Counted from the first letter of the stretch, positions 36,304-45,839 are shown. The stretch is 64,000 nt of DNA from Mesorhizobium sp. NBSH29 (GCF_015500055.1 NZ_CP045492.1:3110501-3174500); one strand, 5' to 3'. Program-made: numbers and translations. The notes: a model not told the origin generated them from the letters alone.

Positions 36304-37323
36304 ATGGCCGGCACATCCTCCCTCGCCTCGGCTGTGGGCACTGCTTTGGCAGTGCCCTTCAGCTGGCTGGCGCGCATCATCGACGTCCCGCTGCGCGCCT
36401 GGCAGAGGCTGACCGGCTATAACGGCATGGCGGTGTTCTTCCTCGCACCCAATATGCTGATCTTCGGCATTTTTGTGCTCTTTCCGCTGGTCATCAACTT
36501 CGCCTATTCGATGACCGGCGGCGGCGCGCTGTTCCTGTCCGACCGCACCTATGTGGGTGCAGAGCAGTATCAGCGTCTGTTTGACTGCTCCAATTATCTC
36601 GATCCGCGCAGCTGCACTGAAGACATGTTCTGGACGGCTGTGCGCAACACCACCATCTTTGTCGTCCTCCAGGTCGCGCTGATGATCGGCGTTGCGCTGA
36701 TCACCGCTCTGGTACTCAATCGCGACCTGCGGGCCCGCAGCTTCTGGCGCGCAGTCTTCTTCTTCCCGGTGCTGTTGTCTCCGGTGGTCGTCGGCCTGAT
36801 CTGGCGCTGGATCTTGCAACGGCAGGGACTGCTCAACTACATGATCTTTGAACTCGGCTTTGACCCGGTCAATTGGCTGGTCGAGCGCAACTGGGCCTTT
36901 GCGGCCGCCATCGGCGTCTCTGTCTGGGCCCATGTCGGCTTTTACGCGCTGATCCTGCTGGCCGGCCTGCAGGCGATCCCCAAGGATCTCTACGAGGCCG
37001 CTGAGATGGATGGCACGCGCCCGGCGCGCGTGTTCTGGCGCATCACACTGCCGCTTCTGGCACCCAACCTGCTGGTCGTGCTGGTGCTGACTCTCATCCG
37101 CTCCGTCCAGATTTTCGACGAGGTCTATGTGCTGACCGGCGGCGGCCCGGGCACCAGCACGCTGTTCCTCACCCAATACATCTACGAGATTGGATTTGCC
37201 TCGCTGCTGCGCAATCCGGGCCTGGCGGCGGCCGCCTCTATCCTCATGGGCACGGTGCTTGTGGTGCTGACGCTGCTCCAGCTCGGCCTTGCCCGGCGCA
37301 ACGAGACGAAGGACAAGCGATGA
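36304..37323 (+). CDS. ABC transporter permease, MalF-like sugar type
   Basis: This 339-residue inner-membrane subunit has six or more hydrophobic segments and the EAA loop that contacts the ATPase (YEAAEMDGTRPARVFWRITLP, around residues 232-252). The first segment reads VFFLAPNMLIFGIFVLFPLVINFAYS, typical of MalF/UgpA-type permeases. It follows the binding protein by 14 bp and overlaps the second permease by four (ATGA). It forms one half of the channel for the uronate oligosaccharide importer. Confidence 0.92.
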   Translation: MAGTSSLASAVGTALAVPFSWLARIIDVPLRAWQRLTGYNGMAVFFLAPNMLIFGIFVLFPLVINFAYSMTGGGALFLSDRTYVGAEQYQRLFDCSNYLDPRSCTEDMFWTAVRNTTIFVVLQVALMIGVALITALVLNRDLRARSFWRAVFFFPVLLSPVVVGLIWRWILQRQGLLNYMIFELGFDPVNWLVERNWAFAAAIGVSVWAHVGFYALILLAGLQAIPKDLYEAAEMDGTRPARVFWRITLPLLAPNLLVVLVLTLIRSVQIFDEVYVLTGGGPGTSTLFLTQYIYEIGFASLLRNPGLAAAASILMGTVLVVLTLLQLGLARRNETKDKR

Positions 37324-38375
37324 GCCGCGCATTCGAATTTCTGCTTCGCAGACGTGGCGGCACTGGCTTGCACTGGACCGATGTCTTCACCTATTTCTGG
37401 TTGGTCGGCGGCTTTGTGCTGATGCTCGGGCCGGCTTTGTGGCTGGTAAATTCCTCGTTCAAGACACCGGCCGCACTAGCCGAGTTTCCGCCCTCCATCC
37501 TGCCCTATGTGACCGCCGAGACAGTGGTCCAAGGGTATGACAAGCCGCTGCCGCTCTACCGCGTCACCGATAAGGAGACCGGCGAGGAACGCGTACTCGC
37601 CGAAGTGCGCCGCATCGGCATCATGGGCCAGATGGTCGATCCGAAAAATCCGGGCGAGATCGTCAAGGTCAACATCCAGGACCGCACGCCGGTGCGCAGC
37701 GTCTCCTTTGACACCGAAAATTATACAAAGCCGTTCACCGCCTTCGACTTCCCGCTCTATCTGCGCAATTCGGTGTTCGTCACCGTCGTCGCCACGCTGA
37801 TCACGCTGCTCACCAATTCGATGGCCGCCTTCGCCCTGTCAAAATACAATTTCACAGGCCGGTCGGCGGTGATGTTCCTCATCGTCGCCACGCTGATGGT
37901 GCCGCTGTCAGTGATCCTTGTGCCGCTGTATTCCGTCATCTCGGCAATGGGCCTGTTCAACTCGCTGTGGGGCGTTATCCTGCCCACCGTCGCCACACCG
38001 ACCGGCGTCTTCATGCTGCGCCAATACATGCTCACCATCCCCGACGAACTGCTCGACGCGGCGCGGATGGACAAGGCGTCGGAATGGCAGATTTATTGGC
38101 GCATCGTGTTGCCGCTCACTGCCCCGGCGCTGGCGGTGCTTGCCATCTTTTCGGTGGTCTGGCGCTGGAACGACTTCCTGTGGCCACTGATCGTTCTGTC
38201 GCGCAAGGAGGTCTATACGCTGCAGGTGGGGCTCGCCACCTATGCCGGTGAACTCAACGTGCAATGGCACTTCATCCTCGCCATGACGGTGGTGACCATG
38301 ATCCCGGTCGTGCTGGTGTTTGTCTTCCTGCAGCGTTTCATCACCACCGGCATTGCCGGATCAGGCCTGAAGTAG
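37320..38375 (+). CDS. ABC transporter permease, MalG-like sugar type, with periplasmic insert
   Basis: This 351-residue protein is the second channel half. The EAA-type loop LDAARMDKASEWQIYWRIVLPL lies near residue 245. Between the first and second membrane segments there is an extra region of about 90 residues (from TAETVVQGYD to FTAFDFPLYLRNS) that should face the periplasm, longer than in the average MalG-type subunit. It contains conserved-looking strands and may contact the binding protein. Start and stop positions are tight (ATGA with the upstream gene, 7 bp to the ATPase). Confidence 0.92.
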   Translation: MSRAFEFLLRRRGGTGLHWTDVFTYFWLVGGFVLMLGPALWLVNSSFKTPAALAEFPPSILPYVTAETVVQGYDKPLPLYRVTDKETGEERVLAEVRRIGIMGQMVDPKNPGEIVKVNIQDRTPVRSVSFDTENYTKPFTAFDFPLYLRNSVFVTVVATLITLLTNSMAAFALSKYNFTGRSAVMFLIVATLMVPLSVILVPLYSVISAMGLFNSLWGVILPTVATPTGVFMLRQYMLTIPDELLDAARMDKASEWQIYWRIVLPLTAPALAVLAIFSVVWRWNDFLWPLIVLSRKEVYTLQVGLATYAGELNVQWHFILAMTVVTMIPVVLVFVFLQRFITTGIAGSGLK

Positions 38376-38382
38376 GAGCGTC

Positions 38383-39474
38383 ATGAGCCGCATCACCCTC
38401 TCCGGAATCACCCGCGCCTTCGGCAAGGTAAAAGTCCTGCACGGCATCGATCTCGACATCGAGGATGGCGAGCTGATCGTCTTCGTCGGCCCCTCCGGCT
38501 GTGGCAAGTCCACGCTGCTGCGTCTGATCGCCGGCCTCGACCGGCCAACCGACGGTACTATCCAGATCGACGGCAAGGACGTTACAAAGGTCGCAGCCGC
38601 AGATCGTGGCCTTGCCATGGTGTTTCAGTCCTATGCGCTCTACCCGCACATGACGGTGCGCCAGAACCTTGCCTTTGGCCTCGAAAACGCCCGCATGGCC
38701 CGCGCCGAGATCGACAAGCGCATCGGCGAGGCCGCCCGTATGCTGGAGATCTCGGATTATCTCGGCCGTCGCCCCGGCCAGCTGTCAGGTGGCCAGCGCC
38801 AGCGTGTGGCCATCGGTCGTGCCATCGTCCGCAACCCGACCGCCTTCCTGCTCGACGAACCGCTGTCCAATCTCGATGCCGAACTGCGCATCTCCACCCG
38901 CGCTGAGCTTGCCGCCCTGCATGAGCGCCTCGGCACCACCATGGTTTACGTCACGCACGATCAGATCGAGGCGATGACACTGGCCGACCGTATCGTCGTG
39001 TTGCGGGCTGGCCGGATCGAGCAGGTCGGCACACCGCTCGATCTCTATAACCGGCCCCAGAATCTGTTCGTGGCCGGCTTCATCGGCGCCCCGCGCATGA
39101 ACCTGGTTCAGGCAAAGGTCACCGAAGGAAAAGCAGGAGGTCTGGCGGTCGCGCTCGGTGGTTCGGACCCTGTTACCGTAAACGGTCTCAACGCAAGCAC
39201 CGGCGACACCCTCACAGTGGGGCTCAGGCCCCATCACATCGGGCTCGCCACCGAGGGCGATGAAGGCGTGTCGAGCGAAGTCACGCTGGTCGAGGCGCTC
39301 GGCTCTGAAACCGTGGTTCACACCAAAACGCCGAGCGGACAGGAATTGCTGGCTGTTCTTTCCGGCCAGCACAAGATACGCGCCGGCGAGATGCTGCGGC
39401 TGCGCGTCGCGCCGGACCAGATGCATTTCTTCGACGCTGACGGGCACCGCATCAAGACACAGCCTGCGAACTGA
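38383..39474 (+). CDS. ABC transporter ATP-binding protein, UgpC/MsmK type
   Basis: This 363-residue ATPase has Walker A GPSGCGKST, a Q loop in MVFQSYALYPHMTV, the signature LSGGQRQRVAIGRAIV, Walker B FLLDEPLSNLDAE and the switch His in VTHDQIEAMTLADR. A C-terminal TOBE/OB-fold domain (from about residue 235, with NLVQAKV, VGLRPHHIGLA) is typical of MalK-like subunits, which can power several sugar importers and carry regulatory interactions. It closes the operon of binding protein and permeases. Confidence 0.94.
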   Translation: MSRITLSGITRAFGKVKVLHGIDLDIEDGELIVFVGPSGCGKSTLLRLIAGLDRPTDGTIQIDGKDVTKVAAADRGLAMVFQSYALYPHMTVRQNLAFGLENARMARAEIDKRIGEAARMLEISDYLGRRPGQLSGGQRQRVAIGRAIVRNPTAFLLDEPLSNLDAELRISTRAELAALHERLGTTMVYVTHDQIEAMTLADRIVVLRAGRIEQVGTPLDLYNRPQNLFVAGFIGAPRMNLVQAKVTEGKAGGLAVALGGSDPVTVNGLNASTGDTLTVGLRPHHIGLATEGDEGVSSEVTLVEALGSETVVHTKTPSGQELLAVLSGQHKIRAGEMLRLRVAPDQMHFFDADGHRIKTQPAN

Positions 39475-39574
39475 GCCGCAAAAAACGCCAGCATTTCTAC
39501 CCGCATCGCAGCACTTTGCGGTGGCCGCAATAACGCAGCCGCCGTGCATGTGGCTCACATGGGTAAGCCCGACC

Positions 39575-40519
39575 CTACCTTGCCAAAGTGGACCCTGAAA
39601 CGGTATCAGCATCCCACAAACCGGTGGCAAGCGTAAAAGGCGAGGCCTCGACAAGTCTCCAGCGCAGCCCCAAAGCGCCACGCCGTCTCCAGCCGCGCCG
39701 AACCTGAAAGCGCCAGCTCCGTTCAGCACCGCGCAGGGCCGGGTTGGCCGTCCAGTCGATCTCGACCGTGCCCTGCAGCTGCAGCATATCGCCACGCTCG
39801 AAATCGATGAACAACAGCCCCGCGCGCGGATCACCGAGCAGATTGCCCAGCGTGTTGTAATAGCGGTTGCCGGAAAAATCCGGCACGGTCAGCACGTCGC
39901 CTTCGACACCCACAAAACCCGGTCGGCCACCACGATGCGAGACGTCAAGCCCGCCCGGCGCTTCGGCGACATCGCGCGAGCGCGAGGCGACGAAAAACGT
40001 ATCGGAGGCGGCAATCAGCGCCCGCGCATCAGCGTCGAGCACCGCCAGTTCCTCAACCTTGCCCGGCTGAGCAAGACCACGCCGAACGCTGCGCACCTGA
40101 ATGTATTTTGGGCAATTGCCAAAGCTCTGGTTGATCGCAAGCGCAAACCCGCTGGCGCTGGTCCGCTCGACAAAACCGTTGACGCGGTTCCGGCGTCGGG
40201 TTGCAAGGTCGATGCCCAACAGCCCGATGGGCCTTCCGACAGCAAAGCCCGCTAGCAAAGGATCGGCTGGTCCGGGCAGCGCCCCGACATCCAACGTTGC
40301 TGCGTCGGGCGAGCGGATGAAGCCTGGCTCGCCCGTCAGCACGGTCGCATGCGGCCAACCCTCATCATCCGCAGCCGCCGCAAAAACATAGGGCAGCATC
40401 GCAAAGAATTCGCGGTGCTGGTCGGGCATGAAACCGCGGATAGCGCCCCCACCCGATCCGCCGCCAGCCAGCGCCTGCGCCTCGAGTTCATCCGCGTGAT
40501 AGGGTAACACGCGATCCAT
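39575..40519 (-). CDS. pyridoxamine 5'-phosphate oxidase (PPOX) family flavoprotein
   Basis: This protein of 314 residues (start MDRVLPYH at 40519) has the split-barrel fold of FMN-binding PPOX proteins. The core segments are FFAMLPYVFAAAADDEGWPHATVLTG, a second repeat ALIAASDTFFVASRS, then GRPGFVGVEGDVLTVPDFSGNRYYNTLGNLLGDPRAGLLFIDFE split at the usual RxxNTLGNL. A central CPKYIQVR motif is found in this subgroup, whose members often sit with ferredoxin or GST genes. It follows the GST gene by 5 bp, so the two are co-transcribed. The physiological substrate is unknown. Confidence 0.8.
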   Translation of the reverse strand: MDRVLPYHADELEAQALAGGGSGGGAIRGFMPDQHREFFAMLPYVFAAAADDEGWPHATVLTGEPGFIRSPDAATLDVGALPGPADPLLAGFAVGRPIGLLGIDLATRRRNRVNGFVERTSASGFALAINQSFGNCPKYIQVRSVRRGLAQPGKVEELAVLDADARALIAASDTFFVASRSRDVAEAPGGLDVSHRGGRPGFVGVEGDVLTVPDFSGNRYYNTLGNLLGDPRAGLLFIDFERGDMLQLQGTVEIDWTANPALRGAERSWRFQVRRGWRRRGALGLRWRLVEASPFTLATGLWDADTVSGSTLAR

Positions 40520-40524
40520 GGAGA

Positions 40525-41142
40525 TCACGCAGCGCGCGGCGCAGCCGGCAGCACTTTGAAGTGCGGCAACGCTTCCACCCGCTTCAGCCATGCGCGTACC
40601 GCGGGATACGGCTCAAGGGAGATGCCACCTTCTGGCGCGTGCGCCACGTAACTGTAGCAGGCAAGGTCAGCGATGGTGGCGTCGCCCGTCGCCAGCCAGA
40701 TGCGGTCTGCCAGATGGCTTTCCATCATCGTTAGCACACGCGCTGCCAGGGCGTGACAGGTGTCGATATCGCCCCCTGCCCCAAACACTTTCATCACACG
40801 AGCGAGGCCGGGACCGAACCGTATCTCGCCAGCCGAAATTGAAAGCCAGCGCTGCACATTGGCTGCTGCAACCGCGTCATCCGGCAGCCAGTGGCTGCCC
40901 GGCGCATAGCGCTTGACCAGATAGACCATGATGGCGTTGCTGTCGGGCAAAACGATATTGCCATCTTCCAGAACCGGGATCTGTCCCATCGGATTGAGTT
41001 TGCGAAATGTCTCGGAGCTGCGCACATCGGCACCGGCTTCTGAAAAAGAAAATGGCAACTCAAGCATACGCAGCATCAGTTGGACGCGATGCGTATGACC
41101 TGACAATTCTACGCCGTGAAGCACTATGCCGGACTGGCTCAT
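40525..41142 (-). CDS. glutathione S-transferase family protein
   Basis: This 205-residue protein starts at MSQSGIVLHG (41142, after GAGGATG). The thioredoxin-like N-domain has GVELSGHTHRVQLMLRML with a Ser at the catalytic position, the cis-Pro in MGQIPVLEDG, and DSNAIMVYLVKRY for glutathione binding. An all-helical C-domain follows with ADLACYSYVAHAPEGG. It heads an operon with the PPOX gene and is divergent from a LysR regulator, which probably controls it. The substrate is unknown. Confidence 0.88.
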   Translation of the reverse strand: MSQSGIVLHGVELSGHTHRVQLMLRMLELPFSFSEAGADVRSSETFRKLNPMGQIPVLEDGNIVLPDSNAIMVYLVKRYAPGSHWLPDDAVAAANVQRWLSISAGEIRFGPGLARVMKVFGAGGDIDTCHALAARVLTMMESHLADRIWLATGDATIADLACYSYVAHAPEGGISLEPYPAVRAWLKRVEALPHFKVLPAAPRAA

Positions 41143-41199
41143 GAAAACATCCTCTCGTTTTGGGTGCCCGCAGTCTATCCTTGTCCCAATCGCTGCCAA

Positions 41200-41221
41200 T
41201 CTGATATTTAGAGAAATCAGA
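41200..41221. promoter_or_regulatory. inverted repeat in the GST/LysR divergent promoter region
   Basis: TCTGATATTT and AAATCAGA face each other across 4 bp in the gap between the divergent genes, 23 bp before the lysR-type start. The position and partial dyad symmetry suit a LysR-type autoregulatory site. Confidence 0.35.
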
Positions 41222-41244
41222 ATTCCATAATCTGGAAGAATTGA

Positions 41245-42153
41245 ATGGACCGTCTCGACGAACTGACCATCTTTCTGGCAATCATCGACAGCGGCAGTTT
41301 GGTGGCCGCTGCGCGAAGGCTAAGGCGTTCACCGCCACAGGTCACCCGTGCATTAAACGAACTGGAGGCACGCGCCGGTGCGCGTCTCGTGGCGCGCACC
41401 ACAAGACGCCTGTCAGCGACAGAAGCGGGCATGGCTTTGGCCGAAAAGGCACGTCAGGTCCTGATTGATTATGAAGGTGCGCTTGCCGGAGATTCGAGTA
41501 CGCCCCTTAGTGGCCTGGTGCGCGTCACAGCACCGGTGCAATTTGGCCGCCGTTATATCGCACCTTTGATCTCCACCTTTCTCGATGCCTATCCGTCAAT
41601 TCAAGTCGACTTGGTGCTGCATGATCGCAATCTCGATCTGATGGAGGAGCGGATCGATGTTGCGGTGCGCATTGGGCCCTTGCCGGACTCGTCTTTGCGC
41701 GTCCGCACGGTTGGTATGTTGAGCCATATTGTTGTTGCCAGCCCGGACTATCTTGCTGCCCGTGGCATACCGCAGCGTCCAGCCGACCTCGCCCATCATG
41801 AGATCATCTTCAATTCGCTCCAGGGTGGCCCGCGCGAATGGCGGTTTGCCGGAAAAAAATCGGTGCGGCTCACGCCCCGACTTCTCGTCAACGATGTAGA
41901 ATCGCAGCTCATTGCCGCCCGCGCCGGACGTGGCATTGCTGGCGTGCTTTCCTATCAGGCTGCCGACGACATCGCTGCCGGCACGTTGGCCACCGTACTC
42001 GACGACTTTACCCCACCCCCCTACCCCGTTCAGCTTGTCTCTTCAGGCGATCCACTTATGCCGCGTAAGGTGCGCGCTTTCATCGACCATGCAGCCGAAG
42101 CACTGCGCCGGCTTCCCATCATTCATCCAGACGATCAGCCATTGCCGGGGTGA
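41245..42153 (+). CDS. LysR-family transcriptional regulator
   Basis: This 302-residue regulator has the N-terminal helix-turn-helix (LTIFLAIIDSGSLVAAARRL, PPQVTRALNELEARAGARL) followed by the two-lobed effector domain (GLVRVTAPVQFGRRYIAPLI, VDLVLHDRNLDLMEERIDVAVRIG split at the hinge). The effector domain belongs to the CrgA/DmlR-like subgroup. It is divergent from the GST-PPOX operon and probably controls it. Start ATG at 41245 is the first codon of the domain. Confidence 0.9.
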   Translation: MDRLDELTIFLAIIDSGSLVAAARRLRRSPPQVTRALNELEARAGARLVARTTRRLSATEAGMALAEKARQVLIDYEGALAGDSSTPLSGLVRVTAPVQFGRRYIAPLISTFLDAYPSIQVDLVLHDRNLDLMEERIDVAVRIGPLPDSSLRVRTVGMLSHIVVASPDYLAARGIPQRPADLAHHEIIFNSLQGGPREWRFAGKKSVRLTPRLLVNDVESQLIAARAGRGIAGVLSYQAADDIAAGTLATVLDDFTPPPYPVQLVSSGDPLMPRKVRAFIDHAAEALRRLPIIHPDDQPLPG

Positions 42154-42192
42154 GCCCGGCGCGTTAGATCAGCGCCTTACCGGAGAGTTGAT

Positions 42193-42936
42193 ATGACCGC
42201 AGAAATCGTCACCGCAGCAATGCTCATCATCGGCGACGAGATTCTGTCTGGCCGCACCAAGGACCGCAACATCGGCCACCTTGCCGACATCATGGCGGCC
42301 ATCGGCATCGACCTCAAGGAAGTGCGAATTGTTTCGGACGATGAAAATGACATCGCCTCCGCGGTCAATGCACTGCGTGCGCGCTACACCTATGTGTTCA
42401 CCACCGGTGGCATTGGACCCACGCATGATGACATCACCGCCGATTCTATCTCGAAAGCCTTTGGCGTGGCCTGCGAATATGATCCGAAGGCTTACCGGAT
42501 GCTGGAGCAGAACTATATGAACCGCGATCTCGAGTTTACCGAGGCCCGCAAGCGCATGGCGCGGATGCCGGTGGGCGCCGACCATATCGACAACCCTGTC
42601 TCCTTGGCGCCCGGCTTTCGCATCGGCAATGTGCATGTGATGGCCGGCGTACCGGCTATTTTTCAGGCTATGCTCGACAATGTCGTGCCGACACTGAAGA
42701 CGGGAACAAAACTGCTTTCCGCCACGGTCGAATGTCCTTTTGGCGAGGGCGTGATCGGCGGCCCGCTCGGAGAGATCCAGAAAGCGCATCCCGACACCAT
42801 CATTGGTTCTTACCCGAAATATCTCGACGGAAATTTCTGGACTGAACTGGTCGCCCGCGCCCGCACGCAAGATGCCCTCGATGCAGCGGTTGCAGAAATC
42901 ACCGCGATGGTGGCTTCGCTGAAGGCAACCGCCTGA
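42193..42936 (+). CDS. cinA: competence/damage-inducible protein A-like, MoCF_biosynth domain
   Basis: This 247-residue protein has the molybdopterin-binding MoCF_biosynth domain of CinA: AAMLIIGDEILSGRTKDRN near the N-terminus, VFTTGGIGPTHDDITADSI near 75-93, and a C-terminal region around VAGVPAIFQAMLD. It lacks the C-terminal nicotinamide-deamidase half of full CinA. Stand-alone proteins of this kind (COG1058) are common in alphaproteobacteria; related enzymes hydrolyse ADP-ribose or NMN-like metabolites. The actual role is not clear from context. Confidence 0.82.
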   Translation: MTAEIVTAAMLIIGDEILSGRTKDRNIGHLADIMAAIGIDLKEVRIVSDDENDIASAVNALRARYTYVFTTGGIGPTHDDITADSISKAFGVACEYDPKAYRMLEQNYMNRDLEFTEARKRMARMPVGADHIDNPVSLAPGFRIGNVHVMAGVPAIFQAMLDNVVPTLKTGTKLLSATVECPFGEGVIGGPLGEIQKAHPDTIIGSYPKYLDGNFWTELVARARTQDALDAAVAEITAMVASLKATA

Positions 42937-43044
42937 CGCCCGAGCGAAACCGCCCTTGCCAAAACAGTGCCTTTGCCGCTAATTGCGCACGCATTCCGTC
43001 ACGATTGCCCGCGCGCCTGAGAGCGCGCATTGGAGTGCGCCTAT

Positions 43045-43542
43045 ATGTCATTGCCAGAAAAAGCTTTTCCGGTCTCCTGGGACCAGTTTCACCGCGACGC
43101 TCGGGCGCTTGCCTGGCGGCTGGCCAGCGTCAACGGCAACTGGAAAGCGATCGTGTGCATCACCCGCGGCGGATTGGTTCCGGCGGCCATCATCTCGCGT
43201 GAGCTAGGCATCAGGCTGATCGAGACCGTCTGTGTGGCTTCCTATCACGAGTATGTGGAGCAGGGTCAGCTGGAAGTGCTCAAAGAGGTCTCGCCCGCGC
43301 TGCTTGAAAATGAGGGTAGCGAAGTGCTGATCATTGATGACCTGACCGACACGGGCAAGACGGCGGCGATTGTCCGGGCAATGATGCCCAAGGCGCATTT
43401 TGCGGCTGTGTATGCAAAACCCAAGGGCCGTCCACTGGTCGACACTTTTGTGACCGAGGTATCCCAGGATACCTGGATTTATTTCCCATGGGACATGGGC
43501 TTCACCTATCAAAAACCCATCGCCGAACACAGCAAGGGGTGA
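43045..43542 (+). CDS. gpt: xanthine phosphoribosyltransferase
   Basis: This protein of 165 residues is similar in length to Gpt. It salvages xanthine and guanine by transfer to PRPP. The PRPP-binding loop [14 protein letters not shown] lies near residues 95-108, the first phosphate loop ITRGGLVPA near 41-49, and [10 protein letters not shown] near the C-terminus is a purine-binding segment of this subfamily. I prefer the ATG at 43045 (MSLPEKAF) to the in-frame 43030. It stands between cinA and the Nudix gene with gaps of more than 100 bp. Confidence 0.92.
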   Translation: MSLPEKAFPVSWDQFHRDARALAWRLASVNGNWKAIVCITRGGLVPAAIISRELGIRLIETVCVASYHEYVEQGQLEVLKEVSPALLENEGSEVLIIDDLTDTGKTAAIVRAMMPKAHFAAVYAKPKGRPLVDTFVTEVSQDTWIYFPWDMGFTYQKPIAEHSKG

Positions 43543-43748
43543 TACCGTTTGAGCTACAAGTGCTGGTTGACAGCTCGCCAGTTGAACCCGGTTTTCGGCG
43601 TTCCATTTTTTCACCATCAAACCGTATTTTAATCAATTTCGTTTGCAAATAGCATAATCAATGCGTTGTTTTTACTTGAAAACCTCCTAGATTAAGAAGC
43701 CCGTTTTGTAAGACGGCAAACGAATCAAAGAGAACGATAAAAGCCATT

Positions 43749-44234
43749 ATGGTCAGCCACACAACGCGCAACCGCATTGCTGAAAGGGTCCGCATCCTGT
43801 TCGGCGGCAAGCCCTGTCGGCTGCAGGTGGCGGCACTTCCGTGGAAGCGTGTCAGTGGCCAGACTAAGATCATGATGATCACCAGCCGCGACACCGGTCG
43901 TTGGGTGCTGCCAAAAGGCTGGCCGGAAGGGCGCGAGCAGCTTTATGACACCGCCGCCCGCGAGGCAGGTGAGGAAGCAGGCTTGGTGGGCAACATCGCC
44001 CAAACCCATTTCGGCAGCTATTTCTACGGCAAGGTTCTGGCCACCGGGATGGAACAGCGCTGCGAAGTGCTTGTTTTTCCGATGAAAATTTCCAAGACTG
44101 TTACCAATTGGCCGGAAAAGGAAGAGCGAACCCGAAAGTGGTTTTCGCCTGACGATGCTGCCCGCTCAGTAGCTGAAGTGGATCTTGGCGAGTTGATTAC
44201 CCGCTTCGCCGCATCCCACCAGTTTACGGCTTGA
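43749..44234 (+). CDS. Nudix hydrolase (DIPP-like)
   Basis: This 161-residue protein carries a complete Nudix box (GWPEGREQLYDTAAREAGEEAG plus L, from about residue 57), with the REAGEE metal-binding core. The flanking WVLPKGWPEG and a basic N-terminus (RVRILFGG) resemble the diphosphoinositol-polyphosphate or diadenosine-type phosphohydrolases of rhizobia. It hydrolyses nucleoside or related diphosphates linked to a moiety X; the precise substrate is unknown. The 206-bp upstream gap is A+T-rich and may hold a strong promoter. Confidence 0.87.
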   Translation: MVSHTTRNRIAERVRILFGGKPCRLQVAALPWKRVSGQTKIMMITSRDTGRWVLPKGWPEGREQLYDTAAREAGEEAGLVGNIAQTHFGSYFYGKVLATGMEQRCEVLVFPMKISKTVTNWPEKEERTRKWFSPDDAARSVAEVDLGELITRFAASHQFTA

Positions 44235-44330
44235 GGCCCCGTTGGGCTACTGCTGCCCGGCGTGGCCGGCAGATGACATGAAACTGCGTTGTCCCTGCAC
44301 TAATCTGCGCCAAAGGCAGCAGACAGGAAT

Positions 44331-45839
44331 ATGAGCGAAAACAGCAGCCACAAGATTCCCAAACGCGTTCTGGACAAGGACCTCGACCGCTTTGCTAGCG
44401 TCGAGGAGGCCGCCGGCTTTTTGTCGCGACGCCTCGTGGCACCCGGACTTGCGCTGCTTTTTCTGGCATCGGCCGCGATCTTTGCCTCGCTCTATGTGTT
44501 CGATGAGCCGCGGGCCGCTGTCATCGTGGCTGCTGCGGTGATCGCCGGCTACATGGCGCTCAACATCGGTGCCAACGATGTCGCCAACAATGTCGGACCA
44601 GCCGTCGGTGCGCGCGCCATCACCATGGGCGGCGCATTGGTGATGGCAGCGGTCGCTGAGACCGCGGGCGCCCTGCTCGCCGGCGGCCAAGTCGTTGAAA
44701 CTGTTGCAAGTGGCATCATCTTTCCAGACGCCATCACGGATCCCGGCACCTTCATCAGGGTGATGCTTGCAGCTTTGATTGCCTCAGCATTATGGATTCA
44801 CCTGTCCTCCTATATCCGCGCGCCCGTCTCGACCACGCATGCGATTGTCGGCGGCGTGATGGGTGCCGGTATTGCGGCTGCGGGTCTTTCTGCGGTCAAC
44901 TGGGCGTCGATGGGTGCGATCACCGCAAGCTGGATGCTTTCGCCTTTCCTGGGCGGTTTTATTGCTGCCCTTCTGCTCGTCTTCATCGAAACAAGCATCA
45001 CTGAGCGAACGGATAAAATAACGTCCGCCATACGCGTGGTGCCGCTCTTGATCGCCGCGATGCTTGGCGCTTTTTCCACCTATTTGGCCAACACGCTGAG
45101 CGGCCATGACCTGCTCCATCTTGACCGTGTCCAGCTCTTGATTGTCGGATTGGTCGTTTTCGTTGCTGCCTGGATAATCTTCCACGGCATCGTCAAAGGC
45201 CAGGCGGTTGGACTTGAAAACCGCAACCAGTCGTTAAAACTTCTGTTCACGATTCCTCTTTTGATTTCAGCAGCTTTGCTCTCTTTTGCCCACGGCGCAA
45301 ACGATGTCGCAAACGCTGTTGGACCACTCGCCGGCATTTTCCATGCAGCCGACACAGGAGCCGTCGCCGAGCGCGTCTCGGTGCCGTTCTGGGTCATCCT
45401 GATTGGGGCGCTTGGCATCTCTGTCGGGCTCATGCTTTTTGGTCCACGGCTGATCCGGATGGTCGGCGCCGAAATCACAAAGCTTAACCCTTTGCGAGCC
45501 TTTTGCATTGCAGCGGCAACCTCCTTCACTGTCATGGGCGCATCGGCGTTTGGCATGCCGGTCAGCACCACGCACATTGCCGTAGGCGCTGTTTTCGGAG
45601 TGGGTTTTTACCGCGAATGGTCGGCGTCGCGCCCTGCAGCGCGGCGGGCTGCGGAGCGAATGGCGCCTGCCTTGGATCCCGATCCGCAGGCCGGTGGCAA
45701 AAAAGGATCGCAGCAGGAAATCATTCGCCGCAGACTGGTAAGGCGCGCCCACGTGACCACCATCGTTACCGCCTGGCTGACCACCGTTCCGGCCTCAGCT
45801 GGCCTTGCAGCGCTGATTTTCTACGCGATGCGAGGCTGA
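44331..45839 (+). CDS. PiT-family inorganic phosphate transporter
   Basis: This 502-residue membrane protein has 10-11 hydrophobic segments and the duplicated PiT signature: GANDVANNVGPAVGARA near residue 80 and GANDVANAVGPLAG near 322. Both copies are needed for phosphate binding. The N-terminus is hydrophilic for about 40 residues, and a charged loop with KGSQQE lies near the C-terminus. Low-affinity, proton- or cation-driven phosphate uptake is expected. No Pho box was noticed upstream, in contrast to the phoX-like gene at 6.6 kb. No PhoU-like (DUF47) partner gene is adjacent. Confidence 0.93.
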   Translation: MSENSSHKIPKRVLDKDLDRFASVEEAAGFLSRRLVAPGLALLFLASAAIFASLYVFDEPRAAVIVAAAVIAGYMALNIGANDVANNVGPAVGARAITMGGALVMAAVAETAGALLAGGQVVETVASGIIFPDAITDPGTFIRVMLAALIASALWIHLSSYIRAPVSTTHAIVGGVMGAGIAAAGLSAVNWASMGAITASWMLSPFLGGFIAALLLVFIETSITERTDKITSAIRVVPLLIAAMLGAFSTYLANTLSGHDLLHLDRVQLLIVGLVVFVAAWIIFHGIVKGQAVGLENRNQSLKLLFTIPLLISAALLSFAHGANDVANAVGPLAGIFHAADTGAVAERVSVPFWVILIGALGISVGLMLFGPRLIRMVGAEITKLNPLRAFCIAAATSFTVMGASAFGMPVSTTHIAVGAVFGVGFYREWSASRPAARRAAERMAPALDPDPQAGGKKGSQQEIIRRRLVRRAHVTTIVTAWLTTVPASAGLAALIFYAMRG

